64,000 nt of DNA, taken from the NCBI GenBank assembly GCA_022457065.1, contig JAJGBQ010000002.1, positions 3,844,001 through 3,908,000 of the forward strand. The letters are read 5' to 3'. Each line of letters opens with the position of its first letter. The stretch's first letter is position 1. Made by a program: the position numbers and the translations under genes. The stretch is from Curvularia sp. ZM96 (lineage: Eukaryota > Ascomycota > Dothideomycetes > Pleosporales > Pleosporaceae). The notes under the pieces are model-generated. The model did not search any database. It saw only the letters and a program-made list of their open reading frames with translations, and was not told the origin of the DNA. Shown here piece after piece: positions 1-11,138 of the stretch.

Positions 1-1911
1 TTCACCCAAGACTACCAGCAGACGCCCATGATGCCTCAACCGACGCGATCGCGATCCAAGTCCTTCAGTAAACACCCTCGCTTCCACGGGCCAACGTCAA
101 ACGCATTCAACGTCGGCGTGGCACGATCGAGCCTCAAAACTATGGGCATAAACCCCGGCGAGGAAGGGGAAGACGACGGTCTCTTGACCCGCGATGGGAC
201 ACCCGGGGCATCACCTCCTGCGCCCAACGGCATGCTGCCGAAACGGTCATTTCACGTAGAAAAGGACCCGATATGGGCCATCTCGAAGCATGATGCCCTT
301 CGGTTGGTCCATGTCTGGCATGAAGAGATGGGTGTCATGTATCCGATTCTGGACATCGACAAGGTGCTGCGCTATACCGAAATGCTGTTCACTTTTGTAG
401 AGGCTGCGGCTAGATCTGGCCTTATGCAAAGCGCTCTTCCTGGTTCGGATGCCATGATGGACGAACAAATTAGTGTATTGAAACTAGTCCTCGCGATAAC
501 ACTAGTACTAGAGGGCGGGGGAAAGGACCCTCTGGGTGAGAAGCTCTTCGCAAACGTGCACAAGGTTATCAACAAGACCTTGTCTGAGCCTGTCAATCTT
601 CACAACATCAACCTGCTGGTCCTCACTGTGAGCAGAGATATTCTGTTGTCTTTAATCGTGCTGACAAAGATAGGCCATGTACCACTTCACCCGAGATGAC
701 GAAGGCTTAGCTTGGCGAGTGAGCGGCCTGGCGGCACGACATTGTCTCGAGCTGGGCTTGCATCGTCGGGACACTTATGCGACTCTCTTTCCCAACCCCG
801 AAGATCAGGCGGTGGCGACTCGCACGTTTTGGACAATCTATGTTCTTGATCGTCGCTGGAGTTTTGGAACTGGAATGCCATTCGCTTTGCAAGATGCGGA
901 CATTGACAGCAATCTACCCAAGCCGGTATGTTACAACCAAGTGTTCGAATACATTGTGATATCTGACACAATTAGGATGCATCATCTCATGAATCTAGCC
1001 CATATCTCAACGCAATGATCTCTTACTCAATCATCGGATCGAAAGTATGGAGATCGGTAGCCGACGTAGGGCACCAGGACAAGATCAACAAAGAAGACAT
1101 ATCTTTTCTTGATTTCCAAGTTCTGAACTGGCATCGCAGCATCCCGGATTCGTTAAAGTTTGTTCATCCGGATAGCGGCAGGCAGATCGAACCCCCAGCG
1201 CGCGTAATCCATCGATTACAAGTGGTACTCTATCTTCGGGCTAACCAGATGCGAATACTCATATACAGGCCAGTGTTGCACACACCAAATACCATTATGG
1301 ATAACTTAGATTTTGCACACGTGGTTGTCAAGGTCGCCAAAGACACGATTCGAATACTGACTTACCTTAATCAAACATCCGACATCTACAGAAGTCAGCA
1401 GACAATGTTCAACTACTTCCTCATTTCGGCTCTGGCAGTACTGTTCCTTGCGGTTGCCCACGCACCGGCTGAGTTTAGCCAGCAGTCTCGGGATGAGTTT
1501 TACATGGCCCTCGATCTTGTGCGAGGTCTTTCAGCAAACTCATACGTCTCGAAGCGTCTATGGAGGACTATAAAGACAATGAAGGAAGTCGGACCGCGTC
1601 TTGGACTTGTCATACGCCACGACGACACTCACGATGCACATTCATCTGCTGCTGTGGCCATGGCAGGCCTGGCAGGTCATTCAATGGACGAACTAGCACT
1701 GTTTCCCAATGGTCGCAATGGTAACATGCTGGATACAGTGCATGGAATGGCTAGTGACCTCACCACATTGTTTGAGGCTGCCGGTGGTATCTTCAATCTC
1801 CCAGGATTTGGCGGGTCCTCGAATGAGATCTCAAATGCCAATGGAGAGTTTGTCAATGGATTTGGGCCGGAAAACGACGAGTTGGCACGTATTATGAGAG
1901 ATTTGTTTTGA
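1..1911 (+). CDS. Fungal-specific transcription factor (fungal_trans/MHR domain), 5' end outside window
   Basis: The reading frame is open from base 1, so the N-terminus, where a Zn2Cys6 DNA-binding cluster would normally lie, is missing. I place exons at 1-627, 674-925 and 976-1911. Both introns have GT-AG ends and are phase 0, leaving about 604 visible residues. The middle homology region is recognisable: the conserved block DDEGLAWRVSGLAARHCLEL is followed by a TRTFWTIYVLDRRWSFGTG segment and then the SSPYLNAMISYSIIGSKVW helix, which is restored only by the second splice. The family comprises nuclear regulators of metabolism. The target genes cannot be told from this sequence. The C-terminal 90 residues are low-complexity and rich in Gly, Asn and Met. 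I am sure of the family and unsure of the biological role. Confidence 0.85.
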
Positions 1912-2510
1912 ACGTTCCAGTTAATTTAGCGTGTTGTAATAATTCGACTTTCAATTCGTTCCAATGACGCAAAATGATGCCTTTGTGATAGACGATGAAA
2001 CCAAGACAGAGGATTCGTGAGAGATCACGTGGCCTGCACGATCGCTAAGCTCGGGCGGCCAGGGCAGCCATCAATCTTCACCTGCCAAAACACGGCTTCA
2101 CGCGTGCACTTTGGGCGCTTGAAGGATCGACTGCACCGATAAGTCGCACATAAGTAACCCCTGAAGACTAGGTCGCTCCTCGCGTCGAGCTTGCGCTCAT
2201 TCGACCCCTCCCCCACCGACTCGACTGCGTTACGACTACCGCCGACACCTTCCTCGCCCTACACCCCAACGCCTATACACATGCGATAACAAGTCTACAA
2301 GCACAGTTTCTTACATTATACCTATTACCCTCACTGCTACCAGTGTTTTGACGCCGACGCTGTTGGTTCTCATCACGATAACAACCCGTCACCCCCACAT
2401 TCGCATTTTCGAGCCCCTCGCCCAGTGAGCGCACCCACGCATTGCGACTGCGCGTAGCAGCACCAACCACGTCTAGATAGCGGTGCCGGCTTGTACACAC
2501 AACCGCCAGC
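1912..2510. promoter_or_regulatory. Intergenic region upstream of CK2 beta
   Basis: No gene is seen here. It holds the 3' flank of the transcription factor and the leader of the CK2 beta gene. A pyrimidine-rich patch at about 2205-2225 and C-rich sequence up to 2500 are the usual look of a constitutive filamentous-fungal promoter. No clear TATA box was found. Confidence 0.4.
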
Positions 2511-3626
2511 ATGTCGTCTTCTTCGCAGGTTACCGAGTCGTGGATCGCGTCCTTTTGCGGGCTGCTAGGCCACGAATACTTCGCCGAGGTGTCAGAGGAC
2601 TTCATCGAGGATGATTTCAACCTGACGGGCCTGCAATCGCAGGTGCCCATGTACAAGGAGGCTCTGGAGATGATTCTGGACGTTGAGCCTGAAGATGACG
2701 AGGACGATGAGGAGGAAGAAGAGGACGAGGATGAAGAGGACGAGATACTGGGTGAGGAGAGGGCACCAGGCTATCGGCGTGCGGGAGACCGAAGACATCT
2801 TCGGATAGCCTCTGACCTCAGCGTGATAGAGAGCTCCGCCGAGCTGCTCTACGGACTTATACATCAGCGTTACATCACTTCGCGGCCGGGTATACAACAG
2901 ATGGCCGAGAAGTATGAGCTTCAGCACTTTGGCACATGCCCACGTGTACACTGCAACTCTTGCAAGGTACTGCCCGTTGGTCTCAACGACAGTCCCGGCC
3001 ACGAGACGGTTAAGCTGTTTTGCCCTTCCTGCTTGGATGTATACACGCCACCCAACTCGAGGTTCCAAACCGTCGATGGCGCATTCTTCGGCACGACCTT
3101 TCCGTCACTCTTCTTCATGACTTTTACGGATCTCGACATCGGAGGTGGGCTTCGCAACAACACGTCCAACACGATTGATGCCTTGCAACAATTACAATCA
3201 CAAAGCGCCGAGGGCAAGTCACGGAACACGACACCTTCCAACGTCACCTCGATAAACGGCGTCGCACCGCACAACCTCGCGCCTGGCCTCGGCACGGGCA
3301 GCATATACGAGCCACGCATCTATGGCTTCCGAGTCAGCGAACGCGCACGCTCAGGACCTCGGATGAAATGGTTACGGATGCGACCTGCAGACGTGACGGA
3401 ACTCGACGAGACAAGGAGATACTGGGAGGAACACGACGAAGACGCAGACCGACCAGATGACGACGATCTCAACATGGTCGATGTCGCAGAAGGAGGCAAG
3501 GGCGTACCGGCAGAGCGAAGGAAGAAGGCTATCCGAACCCGAAGACGGCCAACAAATGGGTCAAATGCTGCTGGTGCTGGAGGCAGTCCCATGGACACAA
3601 ATGGTGTTGGAGCGGCTGCGGGCTAG
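2511..3626 (+). CDS. CKB1: Casein kinase II regulatory (beta) subunit
   Basis: This is the regulatory subunit that dimerises and bridges the two catalytic subunits of protein kinase CK2 in nucleus and cytoplasm. It is a single exon of 371 aa. The N-terminal block SWIASFCGLLGHEYF is followed by an unusually acidic run at about residues 59-79. The zinc-binding dimer interface then shows CPRVHC (C143, C148) and CPSC (C171, C174), matching the four Cys ligands of CK2 beta. The YITSRPGIQQMAEKY and FFGTTFPSLFFMTF blocks are typical of the family. The length exceeds the roughly 215 aa of animal CK2 beta because of the acidic insert and a low-complexity tail of about 170 residues. Fungi carry two beta paralogues; the acidic loop resembles yeast Ckb1 more than Ckb2. 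The start ATG follows a C-rich leader. Confidence 0.93.
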   Translation: MSSSSQVTESWIASFCGLLGHEYFAEVSEDFIEDDFNLTGLQSQVPMYKEALEMILDVEPEDDEDDEEEEEDEDEEDEILGEERAPGYRRAGDRRHLRIASDLSVIESSAELLYGLIHQRYITSRPGIQQMAEKYELQHFGTCPRVHCNSCKVLPVGLNDSPGHETVKLFCPSCLDVYTPPNSRFQTVDGAFFGTTFPSLFFMTFTDLDIGGGLRNNTSNTIDALQQLQSQSAEGKSRNTTPSNVTSINGVAPHNLAPGLGTGSIYEPRIYGFRVSERARSGPRMKWLRMRPADVTELDETRRYWEEHDEDADRPDDDDLNMVDVAEGGKGVPAERRKKAIRTRRRPTNGSNAAGAGGSPMDTNGVGAAAG

Positions 3627-4691
3627 AGTTTTTTGTCTTCGAGAAGAAAGTATTGTTTTTGTGATTTTTCTTTAAGCACTGCTCAACCCCCCCTTACTTC
3701 GAGTATTCTACGGGCACACACAGAGAGAGAGAGATATGTTGAGGTCCTTGACCTCCTCTGGATATACATGCATGAAACAACTGTGCGGGCGCATATAACA
3801 CTCTAGCGACTCGAGCGGCCCTGTATGTAAAAGGGCCCCTGTCCCAAGAAAACATAGCGAATGTGGTTGGTGGGTTGGCAGACGAGTGGTAAAGGGAAGG
3901 GAATGGGAGCGGTGAGGGGGGCGGTGTTTTTTGATAATTATCTCGACGTGGAGTTTGCATAGCCAAACGGAAAGGAAATTCATCTTTTTTTTGTTCAGTT
4001 TTTGGTACTTGAAGTTTGTTCTGAGGTTTAGATTGAAGTCTTTTTTTTCCGCGTTATGGTGGGGTGGGGAGATGGACACGCAAAGCAGATAAGCGGACGG
4101 AAAGAAAGAAGGGGGTGTGTATGGAAATGGAGTATAGTGAAAGGGGGAGGGAGCATGTATGTTCTGTTGAGAACACTAAGGAGAGAATATGGTTTCAAGT
4201 TACCTTGTCATGTCTTGCCACGTCTGCTTGAGTGAAAACAACGTGTGTTTATGACAAAAGGAGAAATGTATTCGTCATTTACAGCAAGACTGAACAATCA
4301 AACTAAGCAAGCTCTTTTCATCGCTTAGGCCATTTGACCTAGCACTGGCACATTATAACCCCTAGTTGTATACATATTGTATATCTGCAAGAGAGAGGAA
4401 ATATCTTATTTCTCTATGGTCAATTTAGCTTAAATACCTGTTGCGTGCCAGGGCGTTCATATACATCTATGCACGTGTGTACAGAAAACGCCCTCTCTCA
4501 ACACGCAGATCGCTCATAAATATACCATACGACGAGTAGACTCGACTCACATAGTAGCATAGCAACCAAGACCGTGAAAGTTTCAAAAACGAAAGAAGTC
4601 CAAAGTGGTATATAGCAAAAGCGACGAACTGTCTAGATAAAACGACTAGATTGAGACAGATTAAAAGCAGAAGAAGAAGGAAAAGAAGGGA
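3627..4691. other. Convergent 3' flanks of CKB1 and the ammonium transporter
   Basis: No gene is supported in this 1.07-kb stretch. It contains a short (GA)n run at about 3719-3735, several T-rich tracts (for example 3984-4055) and A/T-rich sequence around 4370-4430. These fit 3' untranslated and polyadenylation regions of two genes that point towards each other. Confidence 0.5.
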
Positions 4692-6668
4692 TTAATGGTT
4701 ATGAGCCCACTCTGCCAACTGATTGGAAGAGTCGATGGAGCCCTGGTTCTTCTCGTGGTGGTTCGTGACGGCCATTCCCGCGCCGCTTCCCTGCAGGCCC
4801 TGCATCGAGACGCCCTCGTCGATGATGTCGTCGTGGGAGGAGTCATCGTCATCTGGGACTTTGAGTTCGCGGGTGAGTTCGACGTAGTCGTACTGTTTTG
4901 TGCGTTAGCCAAGTAGTTTCATGCAGGAAGGTGTGTGTCTAGTGAGAGAGGAAACACGTACAGCAAACTCGCCAATCTCAACGTCATCGATACCAGCGGC
5001 TTCTTCCTCTTCCGTCGCGCGAAGACGCAGCGCAGGAAGGTATCTGCCGAGGAAGTCGAGGGCACCGAGGATGAGACAGGTGCCGAAGAAGGAGTATGCG
5101 CCGCCGGTGAAGGAGTCTGCGAGTTGGTAGCCGAGTTGGATCCAGTGGTGGTTGAGCCAGCCGCCTTCGATGACGGTGTAGCCGTCGAGGTGGGCGATGT
5201 AGTCGCTGTAGCAAGGAGGGTTAGTAAGATACATATGGATGGCTTGTTGAAGAGGGCTTTACCTGGCGAACAAAGCAGTAAGAATATTGCCAATGAAGCC
5301 GCCAACGCCATGAACGGCAAAAATATCCAGCGCATCGTCGCAGCGGAGAAAGTACTTGAGCTTAGTAGCGTAGTTGCAGGCTACGCCACCGCACACACCA
5401 AACACAACAGCCGCCCAGGCAGGCACGTAGCCGGATCCAGGGGTGATAGCTACGAGACCTGCGATGACACCTGAGCAGAAGCCCACAGTGGACCATTTGC
5501 GCTCCAGACGGTAGTCAACCAGACACCAAGTGATGCCTCCGACGCAAGCAGCCAGATTCGTGCATACGGCAGCCATGATGGCGCGGAGATTAGCAGACAG
5601 GGCCGAGCCAGCGTTGAAGCCGAACCAGCCTACCCAGAGGAAGACGGTGCCGATGACAATGTGCGTGACGTTGTGGGGGCGGTAGTTGAGCTCCTGGGTA
5701 CCGTGACCGCTGCGCTTTCCCAGCATGTACGAGTAGCCTAGAGCAGCGCAGCCAGAGGCAATGTGCACGGGGGTTCCGCCGGCAAAGTCCAAACCGCCCA
5801 TTTTGAAGACCCAGCCAGAGGGGTTCCACGTCCAGCAGGCAATGGGGTCGTAGATGATGGTCGTCCAGATGAACATGTAGATGATGCATGGGAGCATGCG
5901 ACCGCGTTCGGCCACGGCTCCTACGGCCAGTGCGACACTAGATGGAAGATTTAGTTTCTTCTTTTAAAATTTGAAAGGCGTTCTGGAATAGAGAGACGTA
6001 CGTGATGGCGGCGAACATGCCCTGGTATACGCAGAAGAGTAGATCGGGAATACGTGGGCTACCGACTGAAGGTGCGCCGAGGACATTCATCAGACCAAAG
6101 TTATCCAGTGCGCCAATGTACTTTCCCGCTTTGTGTGAGAAAGCCAGGGAGTAGCCCCAGAAGAACCATTGGAAGGAGACGACGGCTGTCGCCATGACGG
6201 ACAGCCATAGTAGCGACAGTGCCGACTTTCTTCGCGCCAATCCCGAGTAGAAGAATCTGTAGTTCTATTAGTTCCATATACTTTTATTTTATTTTATTAA
6301 TCGCCTCTCTTATTTCTTTCGGCGCAGTTGGAGAACACCACCAGAACTCAAGACAGCGGTTGATCGGAATAAAAATCGGGAAGACTGACCCTACGCCCGG
6401 AATCATGAGAAGCACGAGGGCAGTCGATGTGATCATCCAAGCGATATCGCCGGGCTAGAGAAAAGACGACATTAGCCCCGCGTCCCCACTAAGTAGGTAC
6501 CTCTGAGCGCATCCAAGAAAACTTGAATGGCCAGAGAGGTAGAGTAAAACTCACGTTGTAGAAAACATTGAGATTGTACAACCTCGAGTCGCCGCCTGTA
6601 GGGATGGTGGTATTGGCGAACGTCTCCAAAGGGGCCGTGGGGTCCAGTCCCGACGTGACGGGCTCCAT
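4692..6668 (-). CDS. Ammonium transporter (Mep/Amt/Rh family)
   Basis: This plasma-membrane channel-like transporter brings in ammonium. Six exons are read on the minus strand: 6668-6555, 6454-6390, 6256-6002, 5937-5263, 5205-4962 and 4892-4692. All introns are GT-AG and the product is 517 aa, near the usual fungal Mep length. Diagnostic segments are IPGVGFFYSGLARRKSALS (rebuilt across intron 2), WNPSGWVFKMGGLDFAGGTPVHI, WVGWFGFNAGSA and the DALDIFAVHGVGGFIGN block holding the second pore histidine; the first lies in GGTPVHI. The C-terminal cytosolic tail contains the conserved YDYVELTREL and then an acidic, Asp-rich stretch. Fungal Amt genes are typically controlled by GATA factors under nitrogen limitation. 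HGATAR motifs lie upstream (see 7622-7803), but their use is an inference. Confidence 0.95.
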
Positions 6669-9031
6669 GTTGTCGTTGTACTACCCCGGAATCTCTTTTT
6701 CCTTCAACCGCTGTTTGGAAAATCCGCTTGGTTTGTTTCTTTCAATTCTGACAGAAGACGGCGTTTCCAGATATATGTGCAGACAGAGGCGAAGCTATTT
6801 TAAAAACTCCAGAATGTGGTGGAGGACGATCAAAGTGCTGGGCGGAAGAAAGATGGTTAGGGCCTTGTGGATCGCTACACGTTCAGGGATGTTCTGGCTG
6901 CAGTGGTGCTTGGCGATGGACAGGGTGGATAGGCAGGCTGGAGAAAGCAAAGAATGAGCCTGGCCCTGGTGAAACGCACGAGGAATGCTGGCAGAGAAGC
7001 GTGAGGACGATAGCTGGCGGTACGAAGTCGATACGGGCAAGGCGGTCCGGTTAGCTAGTAAGCACGAGCATGTACGTGGGAGTTGGTCGGTGGTTATATG
7101 AGCAGACGAGAGCAGGCCAGGCTAGGATGTCTCCCGCCCGTTTTCGGAAGCCAGTTAAAAGGGCAGTCGGACGAGGGCTATGGCAAAGCTCCCTGGGGGT
7201 CTGTGTTTAGTACCAGTAGCAGGCGAGCGGGATGGGATTGGATTGCCTGTCAGCCAATATCCCGCCATGGGGGCGGGTCGCAGAGCAAAAAGCAAAGGCG
7301 CAAGAGAGCCAACTGCAGGGAGCCGCCCACACTGGAGCGCGGCGGATCCCACACGGACGTCTGTCTAGTGTTGGAACCATTTGGTGCGGCATGTCACTTT
7401 GGACGCGCCGCCTCGACGCCCTGCGAACGGGACGCTGGCAGCTGGGAACCACGGCTCTTCGCTTAGATACTGCCAGTGGCTCTCAGATGGCGTCGTTGAT
7501 TCTGCGTCTTCTTTTCTTCCTCGTCGTCGTCGTCGACTTCTTCTTCTGCCATCTCCGCAAGCAATCCTTCTCGCCCCCGCCTCACTGCACGGAACAGGGT
7601 GTGCCTCAGCCCGGGACGTCGCTATCAGCACCATGATGCAAACCCATTGTTCAGAGTTTAGGAGAGCAGCTGGTACCAGGGTAGCGATAACGTGAGTAGG
7701 GCTGATAGGCCAGCCGGGGGTGCATGTCGTCTGGAAACCTGTCCGGGCCACCCCTGCACTGCCTATCCGGGGGGACAAGGCCGGCTTGGGTCCTTGGAGA
7801 TAGGGCCCGGCGATCACATCACACTGTCCTGTCCCCTTCCTTCACCCAACACTCGCCTCGCGCAATGATATCGCATGACACTCAGGACATGAACGCTGGC
7901 GGCGTCGCATCCTCCACACGCACACGCCTCGCACGCTTCGCTTGTCCGTGAAGGTCCCAATTTCCGACCAGGCCCGCAGTCCTTATCTCGCCCATCTCGC
8001 ATCGCCTGCCCGGCTCCCACGCCCCAAGCCGGGAGCCACCTCGAACAGCCACCACTGCTAGCGGCCATGCTCATGCAGCAAACCCCCTTGGGCCCCTCAA
8101 AGCGACGTTTCTGGCGTCCGCGCCTCGAGAGTAGCGCTGCCGACGTGCAAATCATACCACGCTGCTGGGTCGGGGCCTCGCCTCCTCTACCACAATCGTC
8201 CCTCGCTGCATAGCCTGCGGTTTCTTTTGCTGGCGCACACCATGCTTCGATCCCTGGAACCCACCGATCAGTGGTCCTGCTACGGCCAGTCTGATGCATC
8301 CTGGACCCATTGTACCCCTTGGCACTGACCTGGACCCATCTGCGCCTGCGAGTATTTTGGTATGCATACTGTATGTACTCCTTGTCCATAGCAAGCTATT
8401 GGTACATGGCGTCTGTGTGACAATGAGGCTGAGACCTTGACGCGCAGAGAAACAAGGCTGGCATGCAGAGGCCTTGTGAAGAAGCAACGCGGCCCGTCGT
8501 AGCATGGACATTTCTAGGCATAAACTTTGACATGTCCTCATGATTAGCTCCCTAGTATGGGCTAACTAACTAACGGTGTTGAGTCGTCTAGCTACAAACA
8601 GAACTGCCTCTGATCAGGCCTTCGGCCAGCAGATAGCACATTGAAGGACCCTCGAGACTGCTAGACCTGTCCCCAACACCCCACCTGCTGTATGCACATG
8701 CTTGCCAAATATGCATTCCTTGGCTGAATACGACCCCTTTGTTCCATGCATCAATACAAGAGCGACATATGCCGTCTTCGCTTCATACCCATGGGGCTGT
8801 TTCCTGTTCCTGTTCCTGTCCACCGAAGCCTTGCTAGACTTCTCCGAGTAGTGACCTAATCAATCTGCCCGTCGGCCAAGCATCCCACATTCCCCATAAA
8901 CGGGCAAATTCGCATTGTTTCAGCGGAGTTGGCCCGCGCCACGGCCCGAACACTGCACAGGCCCAACTGGTCAACAGGCGGCAAATCACGACATCCAATA
9001 TGCCAGCGAGCTCAGGTACGAGGTTTAAACT
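6669..9031. promoter_or_regulatory. 2.4-kb gene-free region upstream of the ammonium transporter and 3' of TFB4
   Basis: The open frames here lack introns, domains or conserved character, and several overlap on both strands, so I call no gene. The region is GC-rich in its middle and has a CTT/CGT trinucleotide-rich patch at about 7500-7550. It probably holds a long promoter and leader for the transporter and the short 3' flank of TFB4. A non-coding transcript cannot be excluded. Confidence 0.4.
7622..7803. promoter_or_regulatory. Cluster of four HGATAR motifs (possible AreA/NIT2-type sites)
   Basis: CTATCA (7622-7627, reverse TGATAG), CGATAA (7685-7690), TGATAG (7703-7708) and AGATAG (7798-7803) lie within 182 bp. 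A further CGATAG is at 7008-7013. Fungal nitrogen GATA factors bind HGATAR, often as closely spaced pairs, and ammonium transporters are known targets of this regulator class. The motifs are short and some occurrences are expected by chance. Confidence 0.35.
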
Positions 9032-10271
9032 TCAAGGATGCATAGGCGTCCCAGACCCTGCCGGAGTATTCGCCCCTGGCGTCACAGAGTCGATCCCCAC
9101 CTTCTTCTTCTTTTTCTTCTTCCGCGGGATCAGTGCTGGCGGGTTCGTCACAGCACTTCGTAGCGAGAGATAAGAACCACAGGTGAGGCAAAGGTTGTCC
9201 GGAAGATCGGGACTGCAGAAGACTGTGCAAAATTAGCATCTTGGGCGAGTAGAATGTGTCCCAGAGGGTTGGCCTTACTGCTCAAGCACACACTGCAGAC
9301 AAAGCCAATGTCAACAACCTTTCGGTGACAGAAGCATGCGGCACGGAAATCGACTCCACCCGCGCTGGGAACGATCAGGCTAGATCTTGCCGTTACGTCT
9401 GGTAAGAATGCCATCATTAGATACTGAAGGAGACCCTCTGGACGTTCTGGCTTCATGTATACTCCTCCAGTCGCATCACTAGCCTGCTGCAGCAGAACTG
9501 TGTCTCCAGCTAGTTTCAGAATGTCAATCGGTATCCGTTTCCGCTGTGCAGCAAAGATGGAGTTCATGACGGGTATGTATTGGTTGGCTAGATCGCCAGA
9601 CACAGACACAATGAGGATTCGAGAGGTCAGAGAAACGCGGTCCACGTGTGTATTTTCCGAGTCGGCCAGTGCTGCAAGAGAGACACTCTCCGCAGAGGCC
9701 GCTGTGGGAGCATGCAGAATAGTCTGCTTGTTGATGTGTGTGAGTGCCAGGGACAGGGCGCCACCGATAAGAGTCGTGGGTGTCGCTTCCAGATGGCTCT
9801 CCTTGGTGTCATTGAGCAGCTTGACAAAGTTCTGCAGTATGGTGCTCTCCACGACAGCAAATGGCCGATACTTGTTGGCGCTCTCAGCCGTATGAATCCC
9901 CACGTCATTTCCTGCGCCGTTCATTTCCACATCACCGTTGGCACTGCCATTTTGTGGCTGAGGTTGCAGCTTCGTAGGCGACGGATAGAGAAAGGCCGTC
10001 TTGTGTGAATGTGATGCTATGACGGCTACTTCGTTGGTGTTCCCAGAAGCCAAGTGCGCGTTGATGAAAACGAGGATATTCGCGAGGGCAGTTGAGAGCG
10101 AGAGCGTCGAGGACAAGTGCGCCCAGGCGTGTGGATTGGTATCGAGGACAATGGCTAGCAGAGAAGGTGGAGGGGCTGGGCGATGTCAGTCGTCCTATCA
10201 CTAATACATCTTGCACGCTTCTTGCCTTCTTCCGTCTTTATATGACGGTCTGAGCCGTCGATGGTATTCAT
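9032..10271 (-). CDS. TFB4: TFIIH core subunit TFB4 (p34)
   Basis: TFB4/p34 is a structural subunit of general transcription and DNA-repair factor TFIIH in the nucleus. I read exons 10271-10226, 10175-9279 and 9222-9032 for 377 aa. The N-terminal von Willebrand A-like domain starts at PPPSLLAIVLDTNPHAW and runs through LILIVSVSGD-type sequence to LLQYLMMAFL. The C-terminal zinc-binding part reads ACFCHRKVVDIGFVCSVCLS, then IFCSPDLPDNLCLTCGSYL after the last splice, followed by a lysine-rich run. The first intron appears to use a GC donor (AAG|GCAAGA) with a CTGAC branch site. An alternative 41-nt GT intron starting 9 nt further downstream would also keep the frame. The gene is transcribed divergently from the monooxygenase at 11139. 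Confidence 0.93.
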
Positions 10272-11138
10272 GGCGGTGATACGAGCCTTATCCAAAGGTT
10301 CCGAGCACCAAATCTGCCTGTTCAAGGCCTGCTCATGTTATCTCGATAGCGCCGAGCTCTTTGCACTCGGCTTTGATGGTGAGCGTGTAGGTTGAAGTCA
10401 AGCTCGCGAGCGGCCGATGCCCGCGCTGCCCGTGCTCTATCCGCGTATGCACGTGACAGCGCATCATCCAGCTGTGGGATTTTCTCTGTTGCTAACATCA
10501 GCCCTTACATAACCCGGCGCGCTGCAGTGCTAGCCCCAAAACGTGACCGACCATCACTCTCACGCTATAAGGACCTTGCTTCATGAATGCTGTCACCAAG
10601 TGCAGCACACAGCATCGCAGCAACCTTGTACTCGGATCCATCGGTTTTGGAGATCGGAACCCGGAAACCCAAAGGACCGAATCGGAGACATACTTAATCC
10701 GAATGTACGACGCTGATGCCGAGGCTGTTTCTCCGCATCTGGGAAATGATCTCCTGATGCAAGAAACAAGCGTGCATCATTGCCCAGGCTTTCGCTGGAT
10801 CAAGCTATAATGGTAGTGTCACAGTACACCCTCGACCTCGGCAGCGTGTGCCGTCGCTAAATACTGAGCTATCCATTCGTTGTGGACCTCCACGGGCCAT
10901 GGTAGATTGAGCCTACCGAGCCGAAACCCCTTATGATCACGACAAGGCCCACGGCTGAAAACACCCCTCCCAAGGATCAGCTAGTAGCTGTTGTGGCTGA
11001 ACACGTAAATACTACCTATACCTCGTACTACCGAGCGTAGGCTTCGCTTGAGCAATTAAATCTCTACTTTGTCTGTCAACTGCTTCGCCATACTCTCCCC
11101 CTCTTCATCTTAGCCATATGCTCTAAACAGACACCAAT
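10272..11138. promoter_or_regulatory. Divergent intergenic region, TFB4 and monooxygenase
   Basis: No gene is supported. Frames at 10392-10810 are short and lack recognisable features. The region must hold both promoters. The sequence just before 11139 is T/C-rich and includes CTCTCCCCCTCTTCATC, a common fungal pyrimidine stretch near transcription starts. Confidence 0.4.

Noticed and set aside
7083..8389. Several frames of 120-190 codons upstream of the ammonium transporter
   Set aside because: They overlap on both strands, have Arg/Ser/Gly-biased composition, no domain and no supporting splice structure; GC-rich noncoding sequence explains them.
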